From positions 62,001 to 126,000 of the forward strand of contig QNGE01000837.1 in NCBI GenBank assembly GCA_008508345.1: 64,000 bases of DNA. The letters are read 5' to 3'. The notes below the pieces were generated by a model, which had not been told where the DNA came from, ran no database searches, and saw only the letters and a list, made by a program, of their open reading frames with translations. Below are positions 37,950 to 51,010 of the stretch, in pieces. The DNA is from Paragonimus westermani (lineage: Eukaryota > Platyhelminthes > Trematoda > Plagiorchiida > Troglotrematidae). A program made the translations under genes and the position numbers. Numbering within the stretch: position 1 is the stretch's first letter; each line of letters opens with the position of its first letter.

Positions 37950-38360
37950 GCTAAAAGTATGTGAAACCCACGAAGGTAATTATGGGTATCTACCTTCGGC
38001 TCTGGTAGGTCGACGGTGGAGCAAGGTCTGTAGTCCGTACAATACGCCCAAAACCTACGGCCCGGTAATAAAATCATGGATCCGAACCAAAGAGCTTACC
38101 CAAGAGGCACGCCTTCTAACCTAGTCGGGTGGGCGACCGGCGTAACGCATCGGCGAAACTGTAGCGGCATTAGCTGGCTGTGGGTACGGTGGGTGTGTGC
38201 GCACGTTTCCAATCGATTGGCTGGGTAACATTGGCCTGGTGTTTTGGCCACCTGGCTACTGTCACACGTCTCTGTAGCCGCCTCAGCGCTTGGGAGGCAG
38301 GGTTGAGTTTGGAGCCAGTGCGCGCTATTGTGCCATCACGATAAATTTTTCATCAAACGT
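37950..38360 (-). repeat. Inverted repeat, left copy (~400 bp, diverged)
   Basis: Read on the minus strand, this GC-richer block matches 40208-40615 on the plus strand. Perfect seeds are GGTGGCCAAAAC (38252-38241 against 40327-40338), CCCAGCCAATC (38225-38215 against 40354-40364) and GGCGTGCC (38113-38106 against 40458-40465), all in the same order and with near-equal spacing. Many substitutions separate the seeds; I would guess about 60-65% identity. Together with its partner it encloses the transposase remnant at 39.2-39.9 kb. Confidence 0.65.
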
Positions 38361-39220
38361 TAGACAACAAAAAGGTTCAATCACGAACAAAACCAATTTA
38401 CGAAAGACCAATCAAAACCAAACAACTTTTCCTCAGTCCGATACCCATCGTACTGTGCTTTTAGATTTGTCCTGTCATATCCTGACGTGACGTTTGATAG
38501 CCATGTTGTGAAAACTGTAGGCATCGCTCAGCCCCTCTTACTTTTTTGGCTTCCTCACTGAGGCTTGCCGTTCAGCTTCCTATCTACGTGTCTTATTTGA
38601 CCACTTCATCGGTGGTGAACGAAACTTGTTGAACTGTCGAAATCTCTGTGGAGAACTGGCTCAAAAATGCTGACCGGATAAGGGTGGGTTTTCCGGTGGA
38701 AACCTGTACTGCCTTGGGAAATGCTGTACGCAATTTAGACCCAGCTAACTATCATGTAGGACCCGGATCGCACTGGCAGTCGGTGACCAACGCGTTGTTT
38801 TAAGGAGGCAACTACCAATAGTGGGGCCATTTTCATACTTTACAGATGAACTGTACGTAGCGTGTAGATATTATCGAATTCCCTTAGCTAGAACTGACTA
38901 CACCTTCTTGATGCACGTTTGTCATTGCCGTTTACAACGGTTTGTACATACCGCGCAATAAATACTGCGTCTCCGTGCTCAACGGCTTTTTATGTATTAC
39001 GTCAAATTCACACGTACTTGTAAATAAAGACTTAGTGCATCGTGCGCCGAAGTATCCATTCTTTAGCATCTCACCACAAAAGACATTAATCTGCGAAATA
39101 GGCGAATATGTGAATTATCACTACGGCTGTGCTGTTTCACGGATAGGTCGAAATTACTGTCACGCAAAAGTAAAAACGTTTCGCGAGACGCTCAAAATTG
39201 TCTCCACGGTTCTGTTCACA
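38361..39220. other. Interior between left inverted repeat and transposase
   Basis: A 98-codon plus frame (38942-39238) overlaps the end of the transposase remnant on the opposite strand and has no motif. Nothing else recognised. Confidence 0.3.
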
Positions 39221-39914
39221 CTAAAGCATTCTCCCTAAACATGATGACGGCACTTGCCGGAAAGTGGCTTCAGAGATTGCGTTGCATTCCAAGATTAAAG
39301 TCATCTTGTGATCTTCCAGTGTCTGTGGACGGTCGGTGTAGAGTCTATATTTGAAGAAGTCCCACAGGAAAAGTCCAGTTTGGTTCACTCTCTCAGTCCA
39401 CAGTGACCCATCTGTCATCGCTTGAATGTTTTAATCAGATATTCTCTTACATGCCATCTTGTTCAGACCAGACGTAGCCAAGTGCTTTCAGTTGCTTCAG
39501 TGCCGGTAGGTCGTTCTGATACAGCATCTGCAAATAGGAATGCCATGATTTGTGCATCATTATGCGAAGAGAGGTTTTACCTGAAACGTTTTCATAAAAA
39601 AGACCCGGCACTTAATGTTCCAACGAGCTCCCGGTAAATCCTAAGCTTTGAGTAATGTTGATTTCTGATAGGAACAAACGGATGGGGTTAGTAGTCTGCC
39701 AAAAACGAAATATCGTTTTGTCAGTAAACGCTGTCAGATATATATCTCTTTCTGATAGATACCACGTGCAAAATGATTTACATTGATCGCATCTGACAAC
39801 CGGAGCTTCTCTAACCGAGCCTCCTAGTATGACCCACACTTTGTATCTTTTGAGTATGCTGCGTAGAGTGGAATTCGAAGGGTTGCCTTCTTCGGCGTGC
39901 TGGCGAACGCTCAT
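39221..39914 (-). pseudogene. Tc1/mariner-superfamily transposase, decayed
   Basis: Minus-strand frames give the catalytic domain in order. From 39914: STLRSILKRYKV (end of the DNA-binding region), RCDQCKSFCTWYLSERDIYL and then FTDKTIF. The aspartate in FTDKTIF, near 39721, is the first acidic catalytic residue of this block. After shifts: YLQMLYQNDLPAL, then EQDGM (39464-39450, the second catalytic aspartate block, normally QQDGA). HVREYL follows (39453-39436). Last comes GLFLWDFFKYRLYTDRPQTL (from about 39373), the FFLWG.LK..VY...P.TL block. The third catalytic position (normally SPDL.P.D just before FFLW) is eroded. At least three frame changes and several stops make it non-functional. The enzyme cuts and pastes DNA at TA sites. 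Confidence 0.75.
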
Positions 39915-40207
39915 TTGGGATCATTTTTATCAGGTCGCAGAAAATCAAAAGGGAATATAATCAGCTGTTGATAGGCGCAATCGACCACTTGTTTCAGGTC
40001 GTTACTATTGCCGGTTGTACCAAACATTTCATCGGCATTCGAGCAGATTTGCGGGTAACCGATTGCATGCTCACATGCTTTATACTGAAATTCCTAGTGG
40101 TCTCCTCCGAAATTTTCGCCGTAGGTGGCATAGACACAAACCATTTCATTCTGCTGTTCACATTACCCTCACATTTTTCTCGTGCTAGTATTCCAGGGGG
40201 TTGATAT
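39915..40207 (-). pseudogene. Expected position of the transposase N-terminus, not recognisable
   Basis: The 293 bp upstream of the transposase remnant would fit the missing helix-turn-helix domains (about 95 residues) of a Tc1/mariner protein, and end exactly where the right inverted repeat begins. A minus-strand frame here (EMFGTTGNSNDLKQVVDCAY and on) is open, but I cannot match it to an HTH. Confidence 0.25.
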
Positions 40208-40615
40208 GTTTGAAGCAGGATAATTCGTTCAGACCAAGTGGTACGCTACTGTTGCCTTGTCTCCAGTCCAGCTTTACCCCTCAGATGTTGAAGAGGTTAG
40301 AGAGGTGTGTGTCGATCGTGAACCGTGGTGGCCAAAACAATGGGTCGATGGGGCCCAGCCAATCAACTGTGAACGTGGGTACACCTCCACTGTTAGCTAG
40401 TTTGGCTGTGGTTTCAGTGATGCGCTGTGCTTGTTCACTCACCTGACTCGATTAGTAGGCGTGCCCGTTGCGTAAGTTCTCTGGTTTTGTTACCAGTCCA
40501 TAGTTCTGGGACGTACCGTTAGATGAACTGTGCTTGATTGGTCGGGTGATAGACCGGCTATAACTAGTTCCAGGTGGGGTGTTAAAGGGCATACTGTGTA
40601 ACCTTGCCGATTTCA
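40208..40615 (+). repeat. Inverted repeat, right copy (~400 bp, diverged)
   Basis: Partner of the left copy at 37950-38360. Besides the seeds listed there, the stretch GATGCG...CACC.GACT..TTAG.AGGCGTGCC and the following GTAAG.TCT.TGG align without gaps. Later TTTT.TTACC....TAG.T.T..G.CGTA aligns as well. It contains a CCAAT box (40360). It could be a long terminal inverted repeat of the transposon, or one of two independent copies of an unclassified repeat in opposite orientation. A shared peptide-like reading (WPKQ...QPI..ER) leaves a coding origin open. Confidence 0.65.
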
Positions 40616-40699
40616 GGTTGATCTTTTTTGCTCTGAGACGTGTTTGCTAGCCCATTGCTTTCTTGTTTTATTCACACGGGTTCGTCATCTCGACCGGTG

Positions 40700-40725
40700 G
40701 GGTCCGGGGGTATGTTGTCGGACCC
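40700..40725 (+). other. GC-rich hairpin
   Basis: GGGTCCG (40700-40706) can pair with CGGACCC (40719-40725) around a 12-base loop. It lies about 85 bp outside the right inverted repeat. It could be structural or chance. Confidence 0.4.
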
Positions 40726-41386
40726 GAAATCTACACTAGCTTGTTCAGGGTGACCTAGGTATCACGGTAAGTGTTTTATCTCTTCCATATGCCCTCGTCT
40801 TAATTTGGCACAGATGAGTAGCAAAGTAATTGACGACAACAAAGTTATTGATAAAATATGAAACGTGGACATAGTTACTATATAAAAAAACAAGACTTGG
40901 TTGCACTCATGCTCACAGAGGGGATATGCATAGAAAATCAGTGTTGAATATGTTGTGTAGGACGTAGGGGCCAAAAACGTTGGATGTATAGGCTTGACTA
41001 TGAGAGCTACAAGGGATGGACGAGCTGTTTTTTGAATACACAAATCCGAGTGGCATATTTGGGTTATGACCGCCTCCTCCGTTGACAGAATGTGTCATTT
41101 GATATTTCGTGATGCGGTGGCTGGAGTACAGCCGAGCATGCGTAACCCGCTCTTCATATCTAGGTATCGGTTACAGACAACTAACCGGGCCACGACGTAT
41201 AAGTTGGTATTTTGTGTTCTTATGGAGCAAACCACACTAGGCAGTGTTCATGAAGTCTTTCCAGTAAACCCCTCGCAATGAGAACAACATATGTTGCACC
41301 ACAAGACTAGTCTATTGTACGGATTGAATGAGAGAAGGAGTGTTATCGCTCAGAGGCATAACATATCAGGGGCGTTAACTTTCGGG
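40726..41386. other. Spacer between inverted repeat and Penelope fragment
   Basis: The Penelope GIY-YIG part should lie here on the minus strand (about 41386-41200), but only weak traces can be read. Minus-strand frames at 41098-40913 and 41043-40762 show no motif. Confidence 0.3.
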
Positions 41387-42020
41387 TCACACTATCTTTC
41401 GGGTTAAGTGGTATCGTATGCTTTTATGCGGTACTATGAAGTAGAGCTTGTAGCTTTCCAGGTAATGCCACTCGCACTGGCTATTCGACACGCTGTCAGC
41501 TTGACTTCTGTCACGTTTGAACGGCAAAATTACATGAACCTTTCTCTTGTCGGTCGTATCTACTGAAGCTCGGACTGGCCTATTTTCATGTTTTTTGGCA
41601 ATGAATTTTTCGGGATAGGCATTATTAGGGAAAACACCCTGTAACATGTTTTGGTCCGCTGCTGTTTTATTTTCGGCACACACTCTGTTTGATATTTTGG
41701 TCAAGAAACGTAAAAGACCACGTTTGAGGCTAATGTTTCCCATCCAGTAGTACACAGTGCACAAGGTTGAACGCAACCTCCAGAGTGAATGTAAATTACG
41801 AGGAAAGGCGGTTTTGGTCACCATAGTTTTGATTCCACAGTCAGTGTAATCCGCTCATCTGAAAATCCAACATAGTCGGGCTGTAGTGGAAGTCGGATTG
41901 TTATAATGTGTCTAGGATTGCACTCAGGTAAGAGCGTGCCAAAGATTCTTTCCTTGGACCGATTCATGAAAGATAAAGTAGAACTGTTTACTGTATTTGG
42001 TAACGGTGGTCAATGGGAAA
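41387..42020 (-). mobile_element. Penelope-like element fragment: end of RT and linker to GIY-YIG
   Basis: The 145-codon minus frame 41824-41387 follows the Penelope protein after the RT palm. It has KRGLLRFLTKISNRVCAENK (residues 34-53, the K..L...L..R...IC block) and NNAYPEKFIAK (67-77, the NGYP..F block). TTDKRKVHVILPFKRD (90-105) is the K..V...LPFKGD block. Bases 42020-41825 on the same strand read as RT C-terminal sequence with a frame change (FGTLLPECN, then a VTLT block). Penelope elements use an RT and a GIY-YIG nuclease for target-primed insertion. The NGYP glycine is alanine and KGD is KRD. The GIY-YIG part downstream is not recognisable. Confidence 0.7.
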
Positions 42021-45000
42021 ATAAGAGTTAGAAATACATGTGAACGCATATGAAGTTCATAAGAGGTCAGTGTGTCTCACTAGACACTTTCGGGAAATAG
42101 CAGTCAACAAAGTTTTGTTCATTGGCGTAGTCCGCCTAGAATCGATCATCTTCCTTTGCTACGAAAACTCAGCAATAATGATCTCGTGTGACTGGTGGCT
42201 GGGCGGTTCAAGAGTTATTAAAACTGTGCAGATCGACCAGCACCAACAACATGTAGTTATGAAAGTGGTTCTCAGTAAGTTGATATGTTGTGCAAATTTT
42301 CATCTCGGACACTCATCTGCCCTCATTAAATTTTCTATCATTTAGGAGTCAAAAATAATATTTTACGATTCGAATGCGATCGAGAATGATTTAAGACCTC
42401 AACCCTGTCGGATAAAAGTAGGCTATTCTACGTTACCAGTCTGTAACATCGCGTTTGGCTCCTAACCAATGAAAAACCCTTAATCGATAGTTGAGTTATT
42501 GACCATTACCAGGTTTTCAATAACCAACGTACAAAAATTTGACCAGCTATACTCCGTTCAGTAGATTCTGTGGCATTTTACATTTGCTAGGTTTCGTTTC
42601 CTGCAAAGTCATTTATTGACAACTGATCACTTCAAGCCACTAATTCCACAATCACGTAAATTTGCAACAAAATAAGCGGACTAGTATGTGGGTACGAGTA
42701 AGTCAAACTTCTGCAATTTCAGCAACACGGATGATAGATACTTCACTTTGACAGGTTATGCAGCTGCATATTAACGAAAAAATGACATGGAATCTCTCAA
42801 ACAAAATCTGTGGACAATTTTACTTTGAAATCTTGTTCACTTTGCAGTCCACGGTGCATTCTGTTACAAGGAAACGAAAATATGTCTTGTCATCCTTGTT
42901 TAGAAAGCCAGCCTATAAAAGACAGGCTGTGAGCGGTAGACGGGTCTTGTGTTTCCTATGTACAGCTTTCTACACTGACACACTTCAGTGCACGTTAGCG
43001 TCTACCTACTCTGAAATACACAGCACAATTTCGTGATTAAAGTTAACTCACACGGTTTATTGAAAACTCCACATAATCGATGCACATAGAAGGAGGCACC
43101 GGTGTTACAGTTCACTTGGTCACTGACGCATCATCATAGAGCATTCAACATGTCTTCCTGTATATTCACACACTGTACGTTATCAACAATGTTTTCGACT
43201 AATTTTTTCACGTATACACACCACTAGAAAAACTCTATTTGTTGGCCAACATGGCTAGGAGGTCGCATAAGCTTTTGATACTCCTCTGTTTGTTTTTGTA
43301 ACAACAATGCATATTTGATTGACAGTAATTCATGTGTCCAAAACATGATCCTTTTCGATTCATTTAGTCAATCAAGAAGTAAATCATGATGCTACCACTT
43401 TGTCTTCTTCAATTTAGTTGCGACTGCAAGATGGTTAGGTAGGAAAAATGCGTGTGCAACATAAACAACCAAAACTTCATGCTGGAGCTTTGTGCTAAGA
43501 GAAGTGTAATATAAGTTCCAAAGCAGATGAGCTGCTTGACACATGATTATGTACACACACAAATGGTTTGGACGCAGTGTTGATCAGCACCATTTAAGGA
43601 AAAGCGAAGAGGAACGAAGAGTGTAAACTAGTAACAACAGGATAAACGAATTTACCATGTTTACAATGTGCTCTTTTTTTCGATTTAATGAACTTGGTGG
43701 ATTTCATTCTGCTTGTACATTTACAGTTGGCTACTATTTCATCACGTGCGCCGAACACAAGTTTGAGCATTCCATCAATACTTCTGCAGACATTAATCTC
43801 TTCTGACGACGTAAGTAGTGTGTTAGTTAAAAGTAAACGAATGTGCGGACCTGAACGCTGTAACGTCTTGTTGAGTTATCACTATGAGTCAGTGAAGCGA
43901 CACTTTGTGTACAAAGCAGTCCATGGAATTCACGTCAAATTCGTGAGTATCCTGTTCACGTTACGTCAGTTATCACACGGCAGCCCTGAAATTACAGGTG
44001 TAAATGTACCGGATTATTGGGAACCTTCTAGACTTATTAATTTACTCCCTTCCTCGTAAAGGTGAAAATATGAAAATCTGTCAGTCTTTGAAAGCATCAT
44101 TCTATGTCCCAGTTGTTGTTTCTCGCATTATCGGTACAACAGTGTCCATAATGACAAAGCGGTATATTTGACAGTGATAAACAATCTGGAAATAGTGGAC
44201 GTAAACTGTCCAACTGTGTTATACTTCTTTTTCGTAAAGATCAAACACCGAAAACGGCAACCAAAAACTATTCTTTAAAAGCAGAAAATGACTGATGGTT
44301 GTAAGTTTGTTCAAAAACCCTTCATTCCTGAGTTGAACCTTTTATCCTCAATGTAGCTAGAAATGAGGAACTCTTTTAGCAGGGTTTCGTTGAGCCTCCA
44401 TGCACTGTTGTTTTCGCTGTTCCATTTCATTGGCAGTTCTTTTTATTACATAAGTCATTTGAGCGATTGAGAATTTTCTGCTCACAGATCAGATTCTGAC
44501 CATTCGTTTGCACATCTCCCGCCATGAGTTGTATGACTTGTATGTGACTTGTATGACTACAAGGCTTCTTTTCTGTGAGCAAGAAGATGGTCAGCTGATG
44601 GTGGTTCACAAATCCTCCCGCAAACTGCTAAGTTGTCCATCTTTTATTTTACTAAAACAAGATGCGCCAGTCAACAAAGAATATTCGAGGCGAAAGGTAG
44701 TCACTTGACATTTTCGGTGCATACTCTTCGCAAATGTGCAAATCAGCCGTTAAGTGAGGACAGAATTTAATTACCCAACACCCAGTACCTGTTTATTCTA
44801 TAGTCTTTTCGGTTTACGACTTCTCATTCTCACTTCCGCTTTTCTCAATGTCAATACAAGATTTTCTAGGGGGCTAGCTGGGTCTAAAGAGGGAACAGGG
44901 TCGCATGGCTAAGGTTTACAAGGGTACAGTGAAAACAACGGGGACTGGTTGGCTCTAACAGAGTGAAACAAAACTCGGTCTACCAGGTACAGAGAGTGAG

Positions 45001-48000
45001 CAAAGTTCGTACAGCGGGACACAGTTATCCGGGTCGTCTTGAAGTGACCTAAAAACATTCGCAGATGATATCGAGAAGTAGAGAGCTGGCTTCCTGTGCG
45101 TCCTTTATGGATAAGGTTCAGGCCTTTCATCCATCTGAGCCATGTTTCACGACCTTGTTCTATCGGCCGTCCTTTACACACACTGGTTATGATGCGCTTC
45201 GATTCTTCCGTTAGTAAACGTGACCTATCATAGCGCAAACCATCTAAATAGTATAGATATGAACAGCTGCTTGATTTCATAAGAGCGCACTTCTACTTAC
45301 GACACTTCTCTGATGTATGAACCAGCCAACAGCTTGTCATACAACCGAACGATGAATCAACGGATCAAAAACATTTATGGAGATGCTTGTTTTTGACCGT
45401 CAAACTCATCTCGAATTTGTTATCGAAAAACGAACTATTGTCAGACATCAGCTGTACTGCAATAACCTAATGAAGCAACATCTGTAGGAACCGAGGTTAT
45501 TATTGCATTATTTCGTCCATAACAAACTTCAGTGAGAACTATCAACTTGATGCGTTTCCTTTTCCTCGTAGCAAGGACCTGCCGAGCACGTTGTTTTACA
45601 CAACAAAGTAGGATTTCTTAAGAGCAGTGTATCTGATTCACAGTGACACATTTTTTCCATATAACCATAAAAGTGAGGGTTTATTTCCCGGGTTGGAAGG
45701 GGTATTATTTTCAGAAGTTATGACAAACCAATGACGCTTCGACAGAGTTTAACGGATGAGAACGTTGGACTTTAGTTAATTGTCTTGGCAAAACTACTAC
45801 TTTCATGTAAAACCACCTGTTCAACCGACGAAAAATGTTTGCTTCCCGCATATTTGAGTAAAACGGGAAACTTGGGACAAAACAATCGATGGTCACAATA
45901 ATTGTGACCACATTTCAGGTATTTCGGTAATTTTTACCGCCAAACGAACGGAGAAGCAATAGGGGGCACCGTTAGGCTTCTTGTTGGCCGATATTTTTTA
46001 TAGTAAAGCTAGAAACTAGATCACTAGCAGACCACATAAAATCACTGCCTTTTCATAAACAAATCGCAGAGCCACAGTGGAACACCGATGCACGCCAGCT
46101 GTGCACACAAAAATATCCGTTTTGTTCTGAAACCCGAGTCGTACGTAGTTACTCCGTTTTTAGGGCTGTTCATATCACGTCTTGAGGATGACACAGTACG
46201 ACGTGAGAAATATTGTAGTGCAACTTGGTCAAGAAAGTTACCAATTGTTATTAACTCTGTACATTTATAACAAAAGAACAAATTAGTTCAATGTTTACTA
46301 TACTGAGCAGCGACAATAAGATTGGGTGACATTGTAAAAGAAGAGAACCATTTTACAGTTAAAATATTCCTTGGAAGTGACCATTAAGACCAGTTTGTGT
46401 GTGCATGTTATGTGGAACAAAGGCAAGTACACCGCAAACAGGAGACAGAAACTGTCCGTACTTCGTTGATATTCAAAGGCGGTAACACTGTTGAAAATAT
46501 AACCAAGAGACAACATAGCGATTAACAAAACTTATTTTGCGGCTTACTTACGTGTTCGATTTATTTCCACATCAGTTTTGCGTCCCCGGCTGAAGGATGT
46601 ATTGTCTGCAAGTGTTGACTCTTTATGCTCGTCGTTTCGTTTGTTGCTTTGGAACAATATATGCCGCAAAACAAGGCAATTATTTGAGCAAAACTGGGAG
46701 AATCATCTGGAGTGGCCTGCAAGAGGATTAACAAGGTCTTCTCATTGGCGTTCTGTAGACCGTTGGTCAAAACGAAACGCCCGATCAATTCTTCCGATTC
46801 GCTCAAGTTCGAGTCTGTGAAGCTCAACCGAATTGGATCAAAAGTTGCATACTAGCCATAGCACAAGTCACTGCAGTCCGCTCACACTCATCCCTGTTTT
46901 GCTGACGAAAAGGTCTGGTCAGAGAACTGGACGTCCCGTGATCATGTCTCAATGGCCCGCATCGATCTGTTACATAGGAGCGTCGATTTGTTTGCAACAA
47001 CCTCTACAACCCACGTGGTTGGTGCCATATAAATAACTCTAACGATACTAACTGACGACATCACTCACTAATGTACTATCTCAAACGAATTCATAAAAGT
47101 GTGTTACATTCAGCCTGATGGTGAAGGTCTGAAAACGAGCTTGTTTGTTGTTAGTATAGTGAGCACGAGCGATCGCACATACTGCTCACATCACTACAAT
47201 CCTGCAGTGAGGCGAGAGCATAGATTTTGATACTGAAAAGGCCGCGAGAAAAAGCAATGGAGTGCACAGTGGCATGAAGTGGTTCTTGATACATAAAAGA
47301 ACTGAACATTGGCAACAGTGTCAACCGTGACTTTCTGAGACCAGCGTGGTGCGCGGATGAGTGTTTTTTATAGTCATGTTGAGACGTATAGACCATGTGT
47401 TGATTTTTTGAATAAACAACCCTTGCACCCTCCGTGTTATTGACTCACGACACGAGTTTTTTCATATTACATAGCGGGGGATATTCACGGTAGAAATGTA
47501 GTTGTTCGTAAACCAGGTGTACGGTTTCACTGTTACCGACGTAATGCGCACGTGTTTTATTGTTCCCTCTCAGATCCTATGGTCATAGTAACCTCACAGC
47601 GTTATCCATGCCTGGTTTCATTCATACGATCCGGACAAGAAACTAATGGAAATGACGCTTTGATGAAGGCAAGACGCATATAACAGTCCAAGTTCCGAAC
47701 AAACAACTCAACTGATAAAAATTGGTTTTGGAAATGCGCCTGTAGAAGCGTCTGTAATCCAATGGTATAAAAACGCCCGACAGTCACCGTGATCGGAGAA
47801 AAAAACGAGAGTAAATATGCGCATAACTTCTTTTACACACAACAATGAAGATTCTTTTCTGCTCACAAAAACGCGGATAACAATAAAAGAGAGTGAGATG
47901 TTACTTGGTTTCTAGCCTGATTTCCCCTCTTGAGAACGCTAGTTATTTGGTTGGAAACCTTGCCAGACAAAAAGAAGCTTTAATTATGTGGGAGCTTTGT

Positions 48001-51000
48001 CTGAACATTGAGATCCATGTGTGCACATGAGCAAAGAGCAAAGGAGAATTCCGCCTCTGGAATATCGGTTAAAACAAATAGACTTAGTTTAAAGTACACA
48101 AAAACTAGGTAGAATAACAGCATAGGCATTGGTTTTGATCTACTGAGGTGTGTAGGTAATAGGGTTGCCTATCTACAAGCGACAACTCATGTAACATTTC
48201 TAATATAATAAAGACGCCGATACCAGTCAATGTAGCATGACTTCTTGAAGCATATATATATTTGATGTCGCTCTTGAGTGGCATTTCATAGTGGCAATTC
48301 TGCAATATTAACGAATAGGTAGTGACTTTCATATCTGTAACTGTAGTTAAAAGCGATATACAGTGTTACATTTGGAATTTCATTGATCATTCATGTGTCT
48401 TCAAATATCGTGTGCTGTAGATCATCTGTTCGTTACGGAATTTCCATATTGTTCTAATTGGTACTTAGTTTTCATGGCAAGGTTTATCTTTCAAAATTTT
48501 TCTTCCTAGGTATCCATAACTGCTGACCTGATTTGCTGGTCACAGGGTTTGTGAAAGGAATTCAAATCCGGATCATTGACTAAACACCCCAACGACCCGA
48601 ACTTTAACATTCACCGGACGATGACACATATCCAGTTCGAAAAGTGTCAGGTGTCCCAACAGCCGACTAATATTGAACTACAGCATCCACCTCATGCCAC
48701 TGTATTAACTGCGGACTATGGTGTAGAATTTTCGCAATTACTTTCCTTGTCGTCTTGTGAAACTTATCGTCCATAATAATTATGACAAAAGAAACCCACC
48801 TTACTGGTTTATACTCTGATTCGTCGGGTTGTTGCTGAAATCACTGTTGCCCATTTGATACTAGGGAAACTAAGACAATAAGCTCAAGTGGCCGTGTATG
48901 AATAGGGGCCTGCTTGAGTATGAGCTGTTAGAGACATTTAGCCGTAAAATGTGAATTCAGAATTAGACAAGTGCATTTAACAATGTTTAGTCAACTCTGG
49001 CGAAACAGGAGAGTTATCGGACCATCGCTTCACAATCGTTTCATTCTAATTCACGGGACCGCTCTCAGGCTCATGTCGTGAAAACGGTCGTCACGATAAT
49101 TTGCACAAGGACAACCTTGGATCTTATTGATTAAACAGGAGATGCGAAGCTGTTGCTGAGCAAACAGAGCACCCGAACTACCGGACGACTGTTGACCTAT
49201 CAAGCGAAGCTCTCAAGCAAGTTTATAAAGCTTTTTAATAATGGGAAAACCATAAATGATCTTTTCATGGCAATAAGCTGCTGTCACGTGTTAAGGTCCA
49301 CGTTTGCCGGTATTAACAAACAAGTGTATGCACATCACATATCATAACCGTGGAACGTAGTTTGGTCTCATGAGTTTACATCGATTTTTAGTCTGTTTGT
49401 GAACTTGACGCGCTGAAATGTTGAAGATGTTATTCAAAGTGGTGAATAATATGGAATGAAAAATTTCTTTTCACTCCACCGCAATATTCAGTAATGCAAG
49501 AGAACGGTCATGCTTTATTCTGAAGACTGTAGTTTAAAAGAAACTCGAGAGGCATAACTATGGGTTTTGACTAGATTCGAATCAGGAACAGGAACTATGT
49601 GTGCAAGCGTTTTGACAGGTGAGAGGTGAGTTTTTGAATCCACAAAGTCTTAGAATTAAAAACGCCCTCTAACATCGATGCTAGTCAGTCGTAGCAGGTG
49701 GGTGGGTATGCAGATATACATTGCACAGATAGCAACTGTCACCTGCATTTAACATCAATATCATACATTGTACAGGAACGTGAACGAAGAGTCACGGTAG
49801 ATTTAACGAATTCGGTGAAACCAAGTAACACTCATAGGGATGCAGTTATTTAATGAATTGGTCAAAGCACTACTCAGTTATACTTCAATTCGGTGACATT
49901 ATTAAATATGTAACAAAATAAATCTCAGTATACGATGTATCCATCCATCAGTAGGAACTTTTATAAGGTAGACACTAGTAGAAATTCTGAAAACCAAGAA
50001 TACAATAACATATGCATTTTGGAAACACGTTTGGACAAGTTGCAGCCAAGACAAATTTCACCCGAAAGTCCGTGAGTCGCCTTAAGGAATAACACTCGAG
50101 GCTAGGCGTGTATGAAGTCCGTGTAAGTGGAATGAAAACAGTGGCGAACCGAAATGCTTTATCGAAAAATCAGATGGGGACGACGTTACTAAGACTAAGC
50201 AGGAAAGATCGTGCAATTTCGTATATGATTAATAGGCGAAGAATTTCCCAGGAAAAGTTATCCAGATTTTCGTTGAGTGAAAACGTGTATCTGTCATTCA
50301 TTTACGACCTTCATGTAAACAAAACAACACTAACACAAGCCGATGAACAATCTGTCAGCGCGAATAATTACTCTACAGAAGTTTTTCACCTGAATGAACC
50401 GCTGTGAATCTGCTCCACTTCTGTGGTTTTGCTTGTGTTAGCCCATTGTTGAATTAGTGATATCTGACCTCAACAGTTGTGTGGAAAACTGTTGGCTTAA
50501 TCGTTTGCCACAAGTTGCCTGTGTTCATAAGCAAGTTTGAAAAATCGTTCAACTTCTTTCGATAGACAACACTGTTATCTAATTCGTCACTACAGACGTC
50601 TAAAACAGCTGGTTCATTATGGTCCATTAAGTGTTCGGTTCCATGTTAATGATATGGAACGCAAAACAGTAAATCTGTCGAATAACTGAAGCTAAGGTGA
50701 ACATTTTATAGGAAGTAACCTAAGTTTCCTTGAACGTATGTCGGCTAACTTACTGACCAAACTCCCACTAGGAAGTTGCAAACGATTGCCGATAACTGTT
50801 TTAGGAAATTTATATAATTACTCATAAACTCACTGGGAATCACTTTCGGGTTATTAATCAAACATGATTTGAGACGGTTTACCTGCAATTGTGTTGAGAA
50901 AAGTAATTTTAAAATAATAAAACTGAGCAAGAATAACTATATTCCATTACAATGATGGAAATCGTCAACTTGGAACTTATTTCTCAGAACCGGTTCCGAA

Positions 51001-51004
51001 TTCA
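42021..51004. other. 9 kb without recognisable features
   Basis: The longest frames have no motif I can name: 43688-44059 plus (123 codons), 45280-44909 minus (123 codons) and 42040-42345 plus (101 codons). A short repeat TGTATGACTTGTATGTGACTTGTATGACT lies at about 44529-44557. Otherwise even AT-rich sequence, probably intergenic or intronic. Confidence 0.3.
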
Positions 51005-51010
51005 TTAGGC

